In this document: one piece after another, positions 44,912 through 52,917 of the stretch
How the letters are laid out: every line of letters begins with the position of its first letter
Numbering within the stretch: the first letter of the stretch is position 1
Source of the DNA: DAOTWP01 sp034435675
Lineage (GTDB): Bacteria > Chloroflexota > Anaerolineae > Aggregatilineales > Phototrophicaceae
Direction: 5' to 3'
Assembly: GCA_034435675.1 (NCBI GenBank)
Contig: DAOTWP010000096.1
Location: forward strand, 1-64,000
Length of the DNA: 64,000 nt
Notes under the pieces: generated by a model
What the model saw: only the letters and a program-made list of their open reading frames with translations
Told to the model about the DNA's origin: nothing
The model's database searches: none
Made by a program: the position numbers and the translations under genes

Positions 44912-45967
44912 ATGCAACCACAGCGTTCTACAAAATTCGTGTGGCTGTTGCTGGTCCTGCTGCTGGGCGCCACAGTTTTTGCCCTTTCCCCCACCAGCAC
45001 CCCGGCAGCGGCGCAGGAAGCCACACCAGAGGCAACCCCAGAGACGCCGGCAACACCCCCGCCGCCGCAGGGGGCTGCCTATCTGGAACTGATCGGCATT
45101 GTTACGGCGTTCGACGCCACCACCCTGACGATCAACGGGCAGGTCATTGACATCAGCAGCGCGGACATTGACCTGCAACTGGCGGTGGGTGTGCTGGTGG
45201 AGGTACACGCCTGGCTGCTGGCAGACGGCAGCATCGTGGCATATGAAGTAGACCCATTCGATGATGACGACCTCGCCCCCGGCGAAATTGAGCTGATCGG
45301 CATTGTGACCGCCCTGGACGGGAACACGCTGACGCTGGGGGGACTGACGATTGACATCAGCACAGCGGTGATTGACGACGATGACACGCCGCTGCGCGTG
45401 GGCGTGCTGGTCGAAATCTACGCGGTGGTGTTCCCGGATGGCAGACTCGTGGCGCGGCTGGTAACGACTGAGGATGCTGCCAACGACGACGACGACGATG
45501 ACGATAATGATGACCGGAGCAGGTTTGCGCGCGGCGTGATTGTCATCATCGGCACACTGGACGATTTTGACGATGGCAGCATCATCATTGGCGGTCAGGT
45601 CATCATTATCGAGGTGGAGCTTGACCTGCCGCGTGTGATTGGCGCACGCTACGTGATCGAAATCCGTGTGGAAAATGCGAACTGGGTTGTCATTGCGATG
45701 CGCTTCTACCTGCCGGACGATGACCGCCGCGACGATGACGATGATGATGATGACAACCGCTGGCGCGATGACGACGATGACGACGACAATGGCAGCGGCA
45801 GCAATCCACCGCCTCCGGGCAGCGGCGGCGATGACGACGATGACCACGACAATGGCAGCGGCAGCAATCCACCGCCTCCGGGTGGTGGGGGCAGCGGCGA
45901 TGACGACGATGATGGCGGTGACGATGATGATGACGGCGATGAAGCCGGCGGCGATGACGACGATTAA
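44912..45967 (+). CDS. Secreted DUF5666-like protein with Asp-rich C-terminus
   Basis: The 351-residue precursor has a signal peptide (WLLLVLLLGATVFAL), a Thr/Pro/Glu linker and three related beta modules: IELIGIVTALDGNTLTLGG, its sister LELIGIVTAFDATTLTING, and IIGTLDDFDDGSIIIGGQV. These match the DUF5666 pattern. The last ~85 residues are runs of Asp broken by GSGSNPPPPG-type spacers, plus two earlier Asp clusters. The acidic tail could bind Ca2+ or other cations outside the cell (inference). AAGGAG precedes the ATG. The long open frame on the opposite strand is a by-product of GAY codons. Confidence 0.82.
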   Translation: MQPQRSTKFVWLLLVLLLGATVFALSPTSTPAAAQEATPEATPETPATPPPPQGAAYLELIGIVTAFDATTLTINGQVIDISSADIDLQLAVGVLVEVHAWLLADGSIVAYEVDPFDDDDLAPGEIELIGIVTALDGNTLTLGGLTIDISTAVIDDDDTPLRVGVLVEIYAVVFPDGRLVARLVTTEDAANDDDDDDDNDDRSRFARGVIVIIGTLDDFDDGSIIIGGQVIIIEVELDLPRVIGARYVIEIRVENANWVVIAMRFYLPDDDRRDDDDDDDDNRWRDDDDDDDNGSGSNPPPPGSGGDDDDDHDNGSGSNPPPPGGGGSGDDDDDGGDDDDDGDEAGGDDDD

Positions 45968-45982
45968 ATCCTGAGCGAGCAG

Positions 45983-46014
45983 GCGAGGGCGGGGCAGTGT
46001 GCCTGCGCCCTCGC
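45983..46014 (+). terminator. Hairpin after the Asp-rich protein gene
   Basis: GCGAGGGC pairs with GCCCTCGC, with more pairing inside the loop, 16 bp past the stop codon. No U-tract follows. Confidence 0.5.
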
Positions 46015-46195
46015 AGCGTTCCTTCGATCCTTCGATACAGGCAGGCGTGCCGTGCATGTCTGCCTGCACTGCTGCCTGCTTCCCAGACCAATTCACGACA
46101 TCCCCGGACGATTTCTGCTAAAATGGATGCCAATCATCAGGGATCACCGCAGGTGGCGGCAGCGCCCCTGCCGTGATACAAACAGGAGAAACCGA

Positions 46196-47227
46196 GTGTC
46201 AAGAGCCTCAACGGTTGCCCAACTCCTCAACGAACTCCGCAGTCCGGATCGCTACAAACGCCGTAATGCACAGGTACGCCTGACCCAGCTAGGCTGGCAG
46301 GAAACCGTGCCCGCCCTGCTGGAAGCGCTGAACGACAAAAACTGGGAAGTACGCATGTTGATTGTGGAGGCGCTGGGCATAATTGGCGATATTGCCGCCA
46401 TCTCGCAGTTAATCAACGTGCTGCGGCAGGACAAAAGCATTCGTGTGCGCAAAGCCGCCGCGCTGGCGCTGGGGTCGCTGGGGGATGCAGTTGCCGTGCC
46501 CGCACTGGTGAATGCGCTGCTCGATGATGACAACGCGCAGGTACGCCGGGCAGCAGCGGCAGTGCTGGGCGAAATGCAGGCTCCCGAAGCGATTAGCGGG
46601 TTGTCACAGGCGCTGCTGCGCGATGACAACGTGCCTGTGCGCCGTGCCGTCGCCAAAGCACTGGGTGTGATCCGTGATGCCGGTGCGATCAAAGCGCTGG
46701 TCGAGGCGCTGCTGCACGACGACAACAGTTATGTGCGCTATCACGCGGCGCAAGCGCTGGGCAGTATCGGTGATGATGCTGCCAGCGGCGCCCTCACCCG
46801 CGCGCTGCTGTACGACGACAACAGCTATGTGCGCTGGGCGGCTGCCGGGGCGCTGGGGGTGCTGCAAGATACCAGCGCGCAGCTCAGCCTCATCGACGCG
46901 CTGCTGAATGACGAGAGCAGCTATGTGCGCCATGCCGCCGCCGGGGCGCTGGGCTTGCTCGGTGATGAGGAGGCAGTTGCCGGGCTGCTGCAGGCGCTGG
47001 TCCATGACCAGAACGAATTTGTACGCATGGCGGTGATCGAAGCGCTGGGCGAGATGGGCGAGATCGCCGTACAGGGCATTCTGCTGGCGCTGACCAATGA
47101 GAATGACGACCTGCGCCGCGCGGCATTTTATGTGCTGCAATGGATTACGGTGGATGTGCGCGGCATGCCCGCCGATGAACTGCCACAGGAATATGGACCG
47201 CTGGATATTACGCAGTGGCTGAACTGA
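46196..47227 (+). CDS. HEAT/PBS-lyase-type repeat protein
   Basis: The 343-residue protein consists of about nine HEAT-like repeats of ~31 residues with strong regularity: KSIRVRKAAALALGSLGDAV, NSYVRYHAAQALGSIGDDA, NSYVRWAAAGALGVLQD and SSYVRHAAAGALGLLGDEE. It forms a solenoid scaffold, probably for protein-protein binding. No signal peptide or enzyme domain is present. The GTG at 46196 has AGGAG eight bases upstream, unlike any earlier in-frame start. Related in type to the protein at 13957-14886 but more regular. Confidence 0.85.
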   Translation: MSRASTVAQLLNELRSPDRYKRRNAQVRLTQLGWQETVPALLEALNDKNWEVRMLIVEALGIIGDIAAISQLINVLRQDKSIRVRKAAALALGSLGDAVAVPALVNALLDDDNAQVRRAAAAVLGEMQAPEAISGLSQALLRDDNVPVRRAVAKALGVIRDAGAIKALVEALLHDDNSYVRYHAAQALGSIGDDAASGALTRALLYDDNSYVRWAAAGALGVLQDTSAQLSLIDALLNDESSYVRHAAAGALGLLGDEEAVAGLLQALVHDQNEFVRMAVIEALGEMGEIAVQGILLALTNENDDLRRAAFYVLQWITVDVRGMPADELPQEYGPLDITQWLN

Positions 47228-47234
47228 TGCCCCG

Positions 47235-47255
47235 CGCCCGGTAAACTGCCGGGCG
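47235..47255 (+). terminator. Hairpin after the HEAT-repeat gene
   Basis: CGCCCGG pairs with CCGGGCG over a 7-base loop just after the stop codon. No U-tract is seen. Confidence 0.5.
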
Positions 47256-47318
47256 GACCGGTGTTGGGGGAGGGCGGCGCAGCAGGTCGCCCCACCCACG
47301 CTTAAATTGCCGCGTAAA

Positions 47319-47332
47319 AAATCGCGCGATTT
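47319..47332. promoter_or_regulatory. 14-bp perfect palindrome upstream of the ABC importer
   Basis: AAATCGCGCGATTT is a perfect palindrome about 160 bp upstream of the binding-protein gene. It is one of three symmetric sites in this spacer and is a candidate operator for a dimeric repressor. Confidence 0.4.
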
Positions 47333-47351
47333 ATTAACCCGCGAATTACCA

Positions 47352-47363
47352 GTATTTAAATAC
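47352..47363. promoter_or_regulatory. 12-bp perfect palindrome GTATTTAAATAC
   Basis: This AT-rich perfect palindrome lies 20 bp after the previous one. It could be part of an operator or overlap the promoter. Confidence 0.35.
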
Positions 47364-47415
47364 CGCTTAAATGGCAAATGATGGTGGCTTAACCCGTCCT
47401 TGCTAGATTTCCCAC

Positions 47416-47447
47416 TGGTCAACTGTGGGGCACAAAACAGTTGACCA
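47416..47447 (+). promoter_or_regulatory. 10-bp inverted repeat in the leader of the ABC importer
   Basis: TGGTCAACTG and CAGTTGACCA are perfect complements separated by 12 bases, centred about 60 bp before the start codon. It could be an operator or an RNA hairpin in the 5' leader. Confidence 0.45.
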
Positions 47448-47493
47448 AAGTTCCCCAAAATGGGTCAAACAAATACCAGGAGAACACAAAACA

Positions 47494-48906
47494 ATGATGC
47501 GTAAAGTTCTGTCTATGCTGGTGCTGCTCGCTGCACTGGCACTGCTGCTGGCGCCTGCCGCAGCACAGGATCAAATCGAAGTTGAAATGTGGCAGATTTT
47601 CAGCGACCAGCGCCTCGACTTCCTGAATGACCGCGTTGCCGCTTTCCAGGAAGCATACCCCAATATCACCGTCAACGTGCGCACTTTCGGCAGCTATGAA
47701 GAACTGATCCAGCAGTACGAACTGGCATTCGAATCCGGTGAACAGCCGGAAATCGCCCAGCTCTTCGAAGTCGGCACGCAGTTCGCGCGTGACAGCGGCT
47801 ACTTCGCCTCGGTGGCAGATCTGGTTGCCGGGCGTGAAGAAATTCTGGGTCAGGCGGTTAACTTCGACGACATCGTGCCGGTGGTTTCCGGCTATTACAC
47901 GGTTGACGGTGTGTTCACCTCGATGCCCTGGAATACCTCGACCCCAATCATGTATGCCAACATGGACATGCTGGTGGAAGCCGGTGTGATTGACAGCGTG
48001 GACGCGGTTGACCAACTGCCCGCCACCTGGCAGGAACTGGAAGCCGCCTGCGCCGCCGTGCTCGAAAACACCGCTGCCAGCAACTGCATGACCTGGCCTA
48101 ATCATGGCTGGTTCTACGAACAGTGGCTGGCGCAGCAGAATGCCGACCTGGTCAACAACGGCAACGGGCGTGACGCGCGTGCCAGTGAAGTGCTGCTGAC
48201 CAGCGATGCTTCTCTGAACACCGTCGCCTGGTGGCAGAACATGTACGACAATGGCTACTATCTGTATACCGGCGTCCAGCGCGACTGGGGCGGCACGGAA
48301 CAGGCGCTGCACGGCGGTCAGGTGGCGTTCATCATCACTTCCAGTGCCAGCGCACGCGGTATCCAGGACACTGCCGCCGAAACCGGCTACACCGTCCGCA
48401 CCGCCCGCATGCCCTATGATGGCGAAATCGGCTGGACCGGTAATATCATTGGTGGCGCGACCCTGTGGGTGACTGCCGGGCTGGATCAGGCAGTGACTGA
48501 CGCGACCCTGGCATGGCTGCTGTTCATGACCAACACCGAAAGCGCCGCCTGCTGGCACACCGCCTCTGGCTACATCCCGCTGCGCTTAAGCGCTATCGAA
48601 GTGCTGGAAAACCCCAGCGCCGATGTCAACAGTGTGTGGGATGGCAGCGCCTGCGTGCCTGGTGAAGGCAACTGGTTCGAAGCGAACCCGAATTTCTTCA
48701 CCGCCAGCGACCAACTGGGCAGCAGCACCGTGACCACCGCCACGCAGGGTGCATTGTTCGGCACATTCATCCCCACCCGCGACATCGTCACCCAGGCAAT
48801 CGAAGAAATCATGCTCCAGGGTCTGGATCCGGTGGCGCGCATGGAAGAGGCGAAGGCAGCCGCAGACGACCTGCTGGCGACCTATAACGAAGACTTCGCC
48901 CAGTAA
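47494..48906 (+). CDS. ABC-importer substrate-binding protein, UgpB-like
   Basis: The 470-residue protein has a signal peptide (MRKVLSMLVLLAALALLLAPA) and a cluster-B extracellular binding fold: QRLDFLNDRVAAFQEAYPNI, then TSMPWNTSTPIMYANMDML, GGATLWVTAGL and the UgpB-like CWHTASGYIPL. UgpB-type proteins bind glycerol 3-phosphate, glycerophosphodiesters or sugars; which one applies here is open. AGGAG lies 11 bases before the ATG. It is followed by two permease genes, after a 285-bp gap with a hairpin. Confidence 0.92.
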   Translation: MMRKVLSMLVLLAALALLLAPAAAQDQIEVEMWQIFSDQRLDFLNDRVAAFQEAYPNITVNVRTFGSYEELIQQYELAFESGEQPEIAQLFEVGTQFARDSGYFASVADLVAGREEILGQAVNFDDIVPVVSGYYTVDGVFTSMPWNTSTPIMYANMDMLVEAGVIDSVDAVDQLPATWQELEAACAAVLENTAASNCMTWPNHGWFYEQWLAQQNADLVNNGNGRDARASEVLLTSDASLNTVAWWQNMYDNGYYLYTGVQRDWGGTEQALHGGQVAFIITSSASARGIQDTAAETGYTVRTARMPYDGEIGWTGNIIGGATLWVTAGLDQAVTDATLAWLLFMTNTESAACWHTASGYIPLRLSAIEVLENPSADVNSVWDGSACVPGEGNWFEANPNFFTASDQLGSSTVTTATQGALFGTFIPTRDIVTQAIEEIMLQGLDPVARMEEAKAAADDLLATYNEDFAQ

Positions 48907-48959
48907 TTCTGGCGACATTCTCAAGCACCGGGTTTAACCCGCGTGTGCAGTATGGTTCG

Positions 48960-48996
48960 GTAGGGGAGGGTGGCTAACGCTTAGACCCTCCCCTAC
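48960..48996 (+). terminator. 12-bp-stem hairpin between binding protein and permeases
   Basis: GTAGGGGAGGGT pairs perfectly with ACCCTCCCCTAC over a 13-base loop; TGTTTATG follows. It may act as an attenuator or mRNA stabiliser that keeps the binding protein more abundant than the permeases. It resembles the GTAGGGG palindromes elsewhere. The remaining bases up to 49191 hold no gene. Confidence 0.55.
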
Positions 48997-49191
48997 TGTT
49001 TATGGTTGAGAACCTATCCATAAACCTGTCTTTTTGAACCAGGGGATGATGCTCTTTAAGAAAATAATCAGGTTACCGCTAGGGTTGAAGCATGCTTCCT
49101 CCAACCCTGCGAAAAACGTTATTCGATTAAATTTTTGAATTGCATAATCCCCTGATCCGGGTTTAGGGCTAGATATTAAGGAAGGTTAGAC

Positions 49192-50556
49192 ATGGCTGAA
49201 AATCTTCCCCTGATACTCACGCTGCTGACTGCCGCTGCCGGTGGCTTAATTCTGGGCGGGCTGTTCTGGCGCAGCAAACGCAGCGTACTGCTGGGGCTGC
49301 TGGCAGGCGCGGCTGCCGGGGCGCTGGGACCGCAGTTCTTTATGCTGCCGCTGGATTACTGCCCTTTCGTGCCCGAAAACCAGATGTCCTTCACGGTGCA
49401 GGCATTTGACCAGCCGCACAGCGCCGCGCTGCTGGCTCCCCCGGCAGTTGCAGAACAGGTCGGCATCACGCGGCTGGGTCCCAGTATCCAGTTCGCGGTT
49501 AACTCGGTGCTGCTGCTGGCGGTCGGGTTAATCGTGGTTGGGCTGCTGATTGGACTCGTGGCGGCGGTGTGGGTGCTGCGCTGGTATTCCGCCGGGCGTC
49601 CGCTGCGGGCACAGCTCGCGCCGCTGCCGGGCATGTTTCGCAGCGGGTGGGGCACGCCCTGGCTGCTGCTGCTGCCCACGCTGGTAGTGCTGATCCTGTT
49701 CTCTTACATCCCCACAACGCAGACGTTTGCGTTGTCCACCACACGCCTGACACGCGGGGCGGATGCACGCCTTGTGCCGGAATGCCTGGATAACTTCGCC
49801 GATCTGTTCGGGGAAGGCACCTATCAGGTGTTCAGCGGTGGGCAGGTGTTTGCCAGCAGCACGCCCTATCTGAATACCTTCACCACCAGCTTTGTCATGG
49901 CTTTCCTGATCGTCGTGCTGGCGATTGCCGTGTCGCTGCTGATTGCGCTGATGGCATACCAGCCGATCAGGGGTGGGCGCTACTACCGCGCGCTGCTGGT
50001 CTGGCCCTATGCGCTGTCGCCGGTGGCGGCGGGCATTCTGTTTTACTTCCTCTTCAACCCGGTCGTCGGGCTGTTCAACCAACCGTTACAGGCTGCCGGG
50101 CTGGACTGGCGCACCAACACCAGCATGGCGGTGTGGACGGTGGTGCTGGTCAGCGTGTGGAATTCGCTGGGCTTCAACATCCTCTTTTATATCGCCGGGC
50201 TGCAAAACGTCCCCAAAGACCTGCTCGAAGCCGCCTCGATTGACGGCGCGAACGCCTGGCAGCGCTTCCGGCGCATCACCCTGCCGATGCTCTCGCCGAT
50301 CACCTTCTTCCTGCTGATCACCAACCTGACTTACGCTTTCTTCGAGACCTTCGGGGTGATTGACGCGCTGTTTCTGGGGTCGGGCGGTCCGCTGGGCGCG
50401 GCGAACAACATGATCTTCAGCATTTACGATACTGCCGTGCGCGTGCGCGACATTGGCGCGGCGTCGGCACAGTCTATTATCCTGCTGGTAGTCGTGATTG
50501 CGCTTACGGTTTACCAGTTCCGCACTACCGGGCGGCGCGTCAATTACGGAGTCTAG
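49192..50556 (+). CDS. ABC-importer permease (UgpA/MalF type) with N-terminal extension
   Basis: The C-terminal ~300 residues are a standard MalF-like permease, starting WLLLLPTLVVLILFSYIPTTQ and carrying the EAA loop EAASIDGANAWQRFRRITLP that contacts the ATPase. The first ~155 residues are extra: three more membrane helices and an outer segment with CPFVPENQMSFTV. Total length 454 versus about 290 for UgpA. AAGGAAGG precedes the ATG. The companion permease follows 3 bp later. Confidence 0.9.
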   Translation: MAENLPLILTLLTAAAGGLILGGLFWRSKRSVLLGLLAGAAAGALGPQFFMLPLDYCPFVPENQMSFTVQAFDQPHSAALLAPPAVAEQVGITRLGPSIQFAVNSVLLLAVGLIVVGLLIGLVAAVWVLRWYSAGRPLRAQLAPLPGMFRSGWGTPWLLLLPTLVVLILFSYIPTTQTFALSTTRLTRGADARLVPECLDNFADLFGEGTYQVFSGGQVFASSTPYLNTFTTSFVMAFLIVVLAIAVSLLIALMAYQPIRGGRYYRALLVWPYALSPVAAGILFYFLFNPVVGLFNQPLQAAGLDWRTNTSMAVWTVVLVSVWNSLGFNILFYIAGLQNVPKDLLEAASIDGANAWQRFRRITLPMLSPITFFLLITNLTYAFFETFGVIDALFLGSGGPLGAANNMIFSIYDTAVRVRDIGAASAQSIILLVVVIALTVYQFRTTGRRVNYGV

Positions 50557-50559
50557 ACG

Positions 50560-51435
50560 ATGGCAGAAGAACAGGTTTTGACGACAGTTGTCGAAGCGCG
50601 GGCAGCAGCAGCGGCACGCCCCCTGCGCATGGCATGGCTGCCCCAGCGCTGGTACGCGCATGTGATTCTGTGGATTGCCTGTATTATCATCGGCTTTCCA
50701 CTGTTTTATGCGCTGATTATCGCCACACAGAGCAACGCGCAGTTCTTCGCCAAATCGTTTATTCCGGGCAGTTCGCTGCTGGACAATTTCAACGTGGTCT
50801 GGAATGCGCGCGGGCTGGGCGGTTATATGTTCGCCAGCACGCTGGTCGCGGTGCTGGTGGCGGGCGGTAAAACGGTGCTGTCGCTGCTGGCAGGGCTGGC
50901 ATTCGTCTATTTCCGCTTTCCGGGCAAGTGGCTGGTGTTTGGCTTTGTGCTGGTCACGCTGATGATGCCAATTGAGACGATGGCGGTGGCGCTGTTTCGC
51001 ATCGTGTCCGGCTTCGGTTGGGGCAGCAGCTATGCCGGGCTGGTGCTGCCGCTGCTGGCAAGCGCAACAGGCACATTTTTGTTCCGCCAGCATTTCGCCA
51101 GCATCCCGCCGGAACTGTCCGAGGCGGCGCAGTTGGACGGCGCAACCCCCTTGCAGTTCCTGTTCCGTGTGCTGATCCCGATTAGCTGGAACACCATCGG
51201 CGCGCTGGTGGTCATTCAGTTCCTGTACGCCTGGAATCTGTACCTGTGGCCCCGTATGCTCGATACGCCGGTGGTGCAGATCGGGCTGCGTTCGCTGGTG
51301 GCGGGCGCAGAGTCGGGCGACACCTATGGACCGATTATGCTCGGCGCGGTGATCGCCAGCCTGCCGCCGCTGGTCGTCTTTCTGGCGCTGCAAAAGCAGT
51401 TCATGAGCGGCTTCGCCCTCACGCGCGATAAATAG
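50560..51435 (+). CDS. ABC-importer permease (UgpE/MalG type)
   Basis: The 291-residue membrane protein has six helices and the EAA loop, here SEAAQLDGATPLQFLFRVLI. MPIETMAVALFRIVSGFGW and the terminal QKQFMSGFALTRDK are typical of UgpE/MalG. With the preceding permease it forms the channel. No ATP-binding subunit gene lies in this window, so the importer probably shares a MsmK/UgpC-type ATPase encoded elsewhere. Confidence 0.92.
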   Translation: MAEEQVLTTVVEARAAAAARPLRMAWLPQRWYAHVILWIACIIIGFPLFYALIIATQSNAQFFAKSFIPGSSLLDNFNVVWNARGLGGYMFASTLVAVLVAGGKTVLSLLAGLAFVYFRFPGKWLVFGFVLVTLMMPIETMAVALFRIVSGFGWGSSYAGLVLPLLASATGTFLFRQHFASIPPELSEAAQLDGATPLQFLFRVLIPISWNTIGALVVIQFLYAWNLYLWPRMLDTPVVQIGLRSLVAGAESGDTYGPIMLGAVIASLPPLVVFLALQKQFMSGFALTRDK

Positions 51436-51564
51436 GGGCACAGGGCAAACGCCACAGGACACGGGAGCGTCTGTGCCGCTTGCGCGCCAAAAGCGTTATA
51501 ATCGGTGCGGCAAATGACGCACGGGCAGGACAACCCTTGTCCCGCCGACGGGAGGAGATGGCTG

Positions 51565-52461
51565 ATGAATTGGATCCCAGGAATTGACGTTTCGCGCTGG
51601 CAGGGTGACATTGACTGGCGCCAGGTGGCGGATGCAGGCTACAAGTTCGCCATGATTCGCGCGACAGTTGGCGATTATTACACTGACCCGCGTTTTTATA
51701 TCAACTGGAACGACGCCAGAGAAGCCGGGCTGTTCGTCTCCGCCTATCATGTGGTAGTGCCCAAAAACAGCATTTACTCGCAGGTCAACCGGCTGCTGGA
51801 TGTGCTGGGGGATCGCCAGCCTGATCTGCCGCTGGTGATGGATATCGAACGGCATGACCGCGTCAGCCGGGCACAGTTGACCGCCAACATTCAGGGTTGT
51901 TTGCAGCGCATCGAACAGCACGACGGACGCCGCCCGGTGATCTACACCGCCAAATGGTTCTGGGACAACCCCGATTACATTATCAATTATGAGGAATGGG
52001 CGGAATACGACCTGTGGGTGGCGAATTATGTTGAAGACCCCATAAAAGAACACCCCGCGCTGCCCCGACCCTGGACAGACTGGAAATTCTGGCAGTATAC
52101 CGACAAGGGTGATGTGCCCGGCATTAAGGGCAATTGTGACCTGAACTGGTTCGCCGGCAGCCTGGAAGATATGCTCGAATACGGCAAGCGCCAGGCAGTG
52201 CCTAAGCCTGCCGAACCGGAATCGCTGCCGGTGGAACTGGCAGAAGAAAAGCCAAAGCCCGCTATCCGCGCGCGCGTGCTGGCGGACAACGTCAACGTGC
52301 GCAGTGGTCCGGGCGTGCAGTATCTGCGTGTGGACAAGCTCAAACAGGGCGAAGTTATCACCCTGCGCGACATCACGGGCAAAGAAATCTGGGTGGAAAT
52401 TGAACCGGACAAATGGGTCGCTATGATTTTCAATGGTGAGCGTTTCCTCGAACTGGAATAG
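51565..52461 (+). CDS. GH25 lysozyme with C-terminal SH3b domain
   Basis: The 298-residue protein starts with a GH25 catalytic domain (residues 1-205): GIDVSRWQGDIDW at the N-terminus, LVMDIERHD holding the catalytic Asp/Glu pair, and FWQYTDKGDVPGIKGNCDLN at the end. A linker of Pro/Glu follows, then a bacterial SH3b domain (NVNVRSGPGVQYLRVDKL). It cleaves between MurNAc and GlcNAc in peptidoglycan. There is no signal peptide at the preferred start, which is fixed by GGAGGAG seven bases upstream; the longer frame does not provide one either. Export route unclear, or it acts after lysis. Confidence 0.9.
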   Translation: MNWIPGIDVSRWQGDIDWRQVADAGYKFAMIRATVGDYYTDPRFYINWNDAREAGLFVSAYHVVVPKNSIYSQVNRLLDVLGDRQPDLPLVMDIERHDRVSRAQLTANIQGCLQRIEQHDGRRPVIYTAKWFWDNPDYIINYEEWAEYDLWVANYVEDPIKEHPALPRPWTDWKFWQYTDKGDVPGIKGNCDLNWFAGSLEDMLEYGKRQAVPKPAEPESLPVELAEEKPKPAIRARVLADNVNVRSGPGVQYLRVDKLKQGEVITLRDITGKEIWVEIEPDKWVAMIFNGERFLELE

Positions 52462-52917
52462 CCCCCACCATACATCGAAGCACCAGGGGCGCGCGGCTAA
52501 CGCACAACCACGCGCCCACCCGCAAGACCGTTGTGCCAGCGTTGCTGTCCAGCGCTGTTGTGCCGCAAGACCGTTGTGCAAGCGTTGCCTACCCGTAGTG
52601 GACTTTCCTCCGCCAACAGGCGCATACTAGACTCAAGCATTGTGCCTGCTTGCAGGTCAGTCCGTCGCCTCTGGTTGCTCAGCAGCCATCTGTGCCATCA
52701 TCATCTCAACCATCTGTACAGCAGTCACCCAGCCAGACACAGCGCCCCGGAGCCAGTATACCGGGCGCAGCGGGTTTGACGGCGGACAGGCGCAGGCAAA
52801 GCGCAGACCAGTCGCCAGCAACCAACCGGCGCGCGACAACGTCTATCAGCGTAGAACACCGTGCCAGCATGGAACGCCGTGCTGGATGTGGCATGAGTAA
52901 TTCAGGAGGAGCGCATC
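52462..52917. other. Intergenic region with a direct repeat
   Basis: This 456-bp spacer has small open frames but none with a good ribosome site or protein-like composition. A 26-bp direct repeat starting CCGCAAGACCGTTGTGC occurs at 52520-52545 and 52563-52588 with one mismatch. The promoter of the next gene should lie near its end. Confidence 0.5.

Noticed and set aside
44894..46096. 400-codon minus-strand frame rich in Val, Ile and Ala
   Set aside because: It is the antisense of the Asp-codon runs of the DUF5666-like gene; the repeat of GAY read backwards gives VVIVVI. No domain and no proper start.
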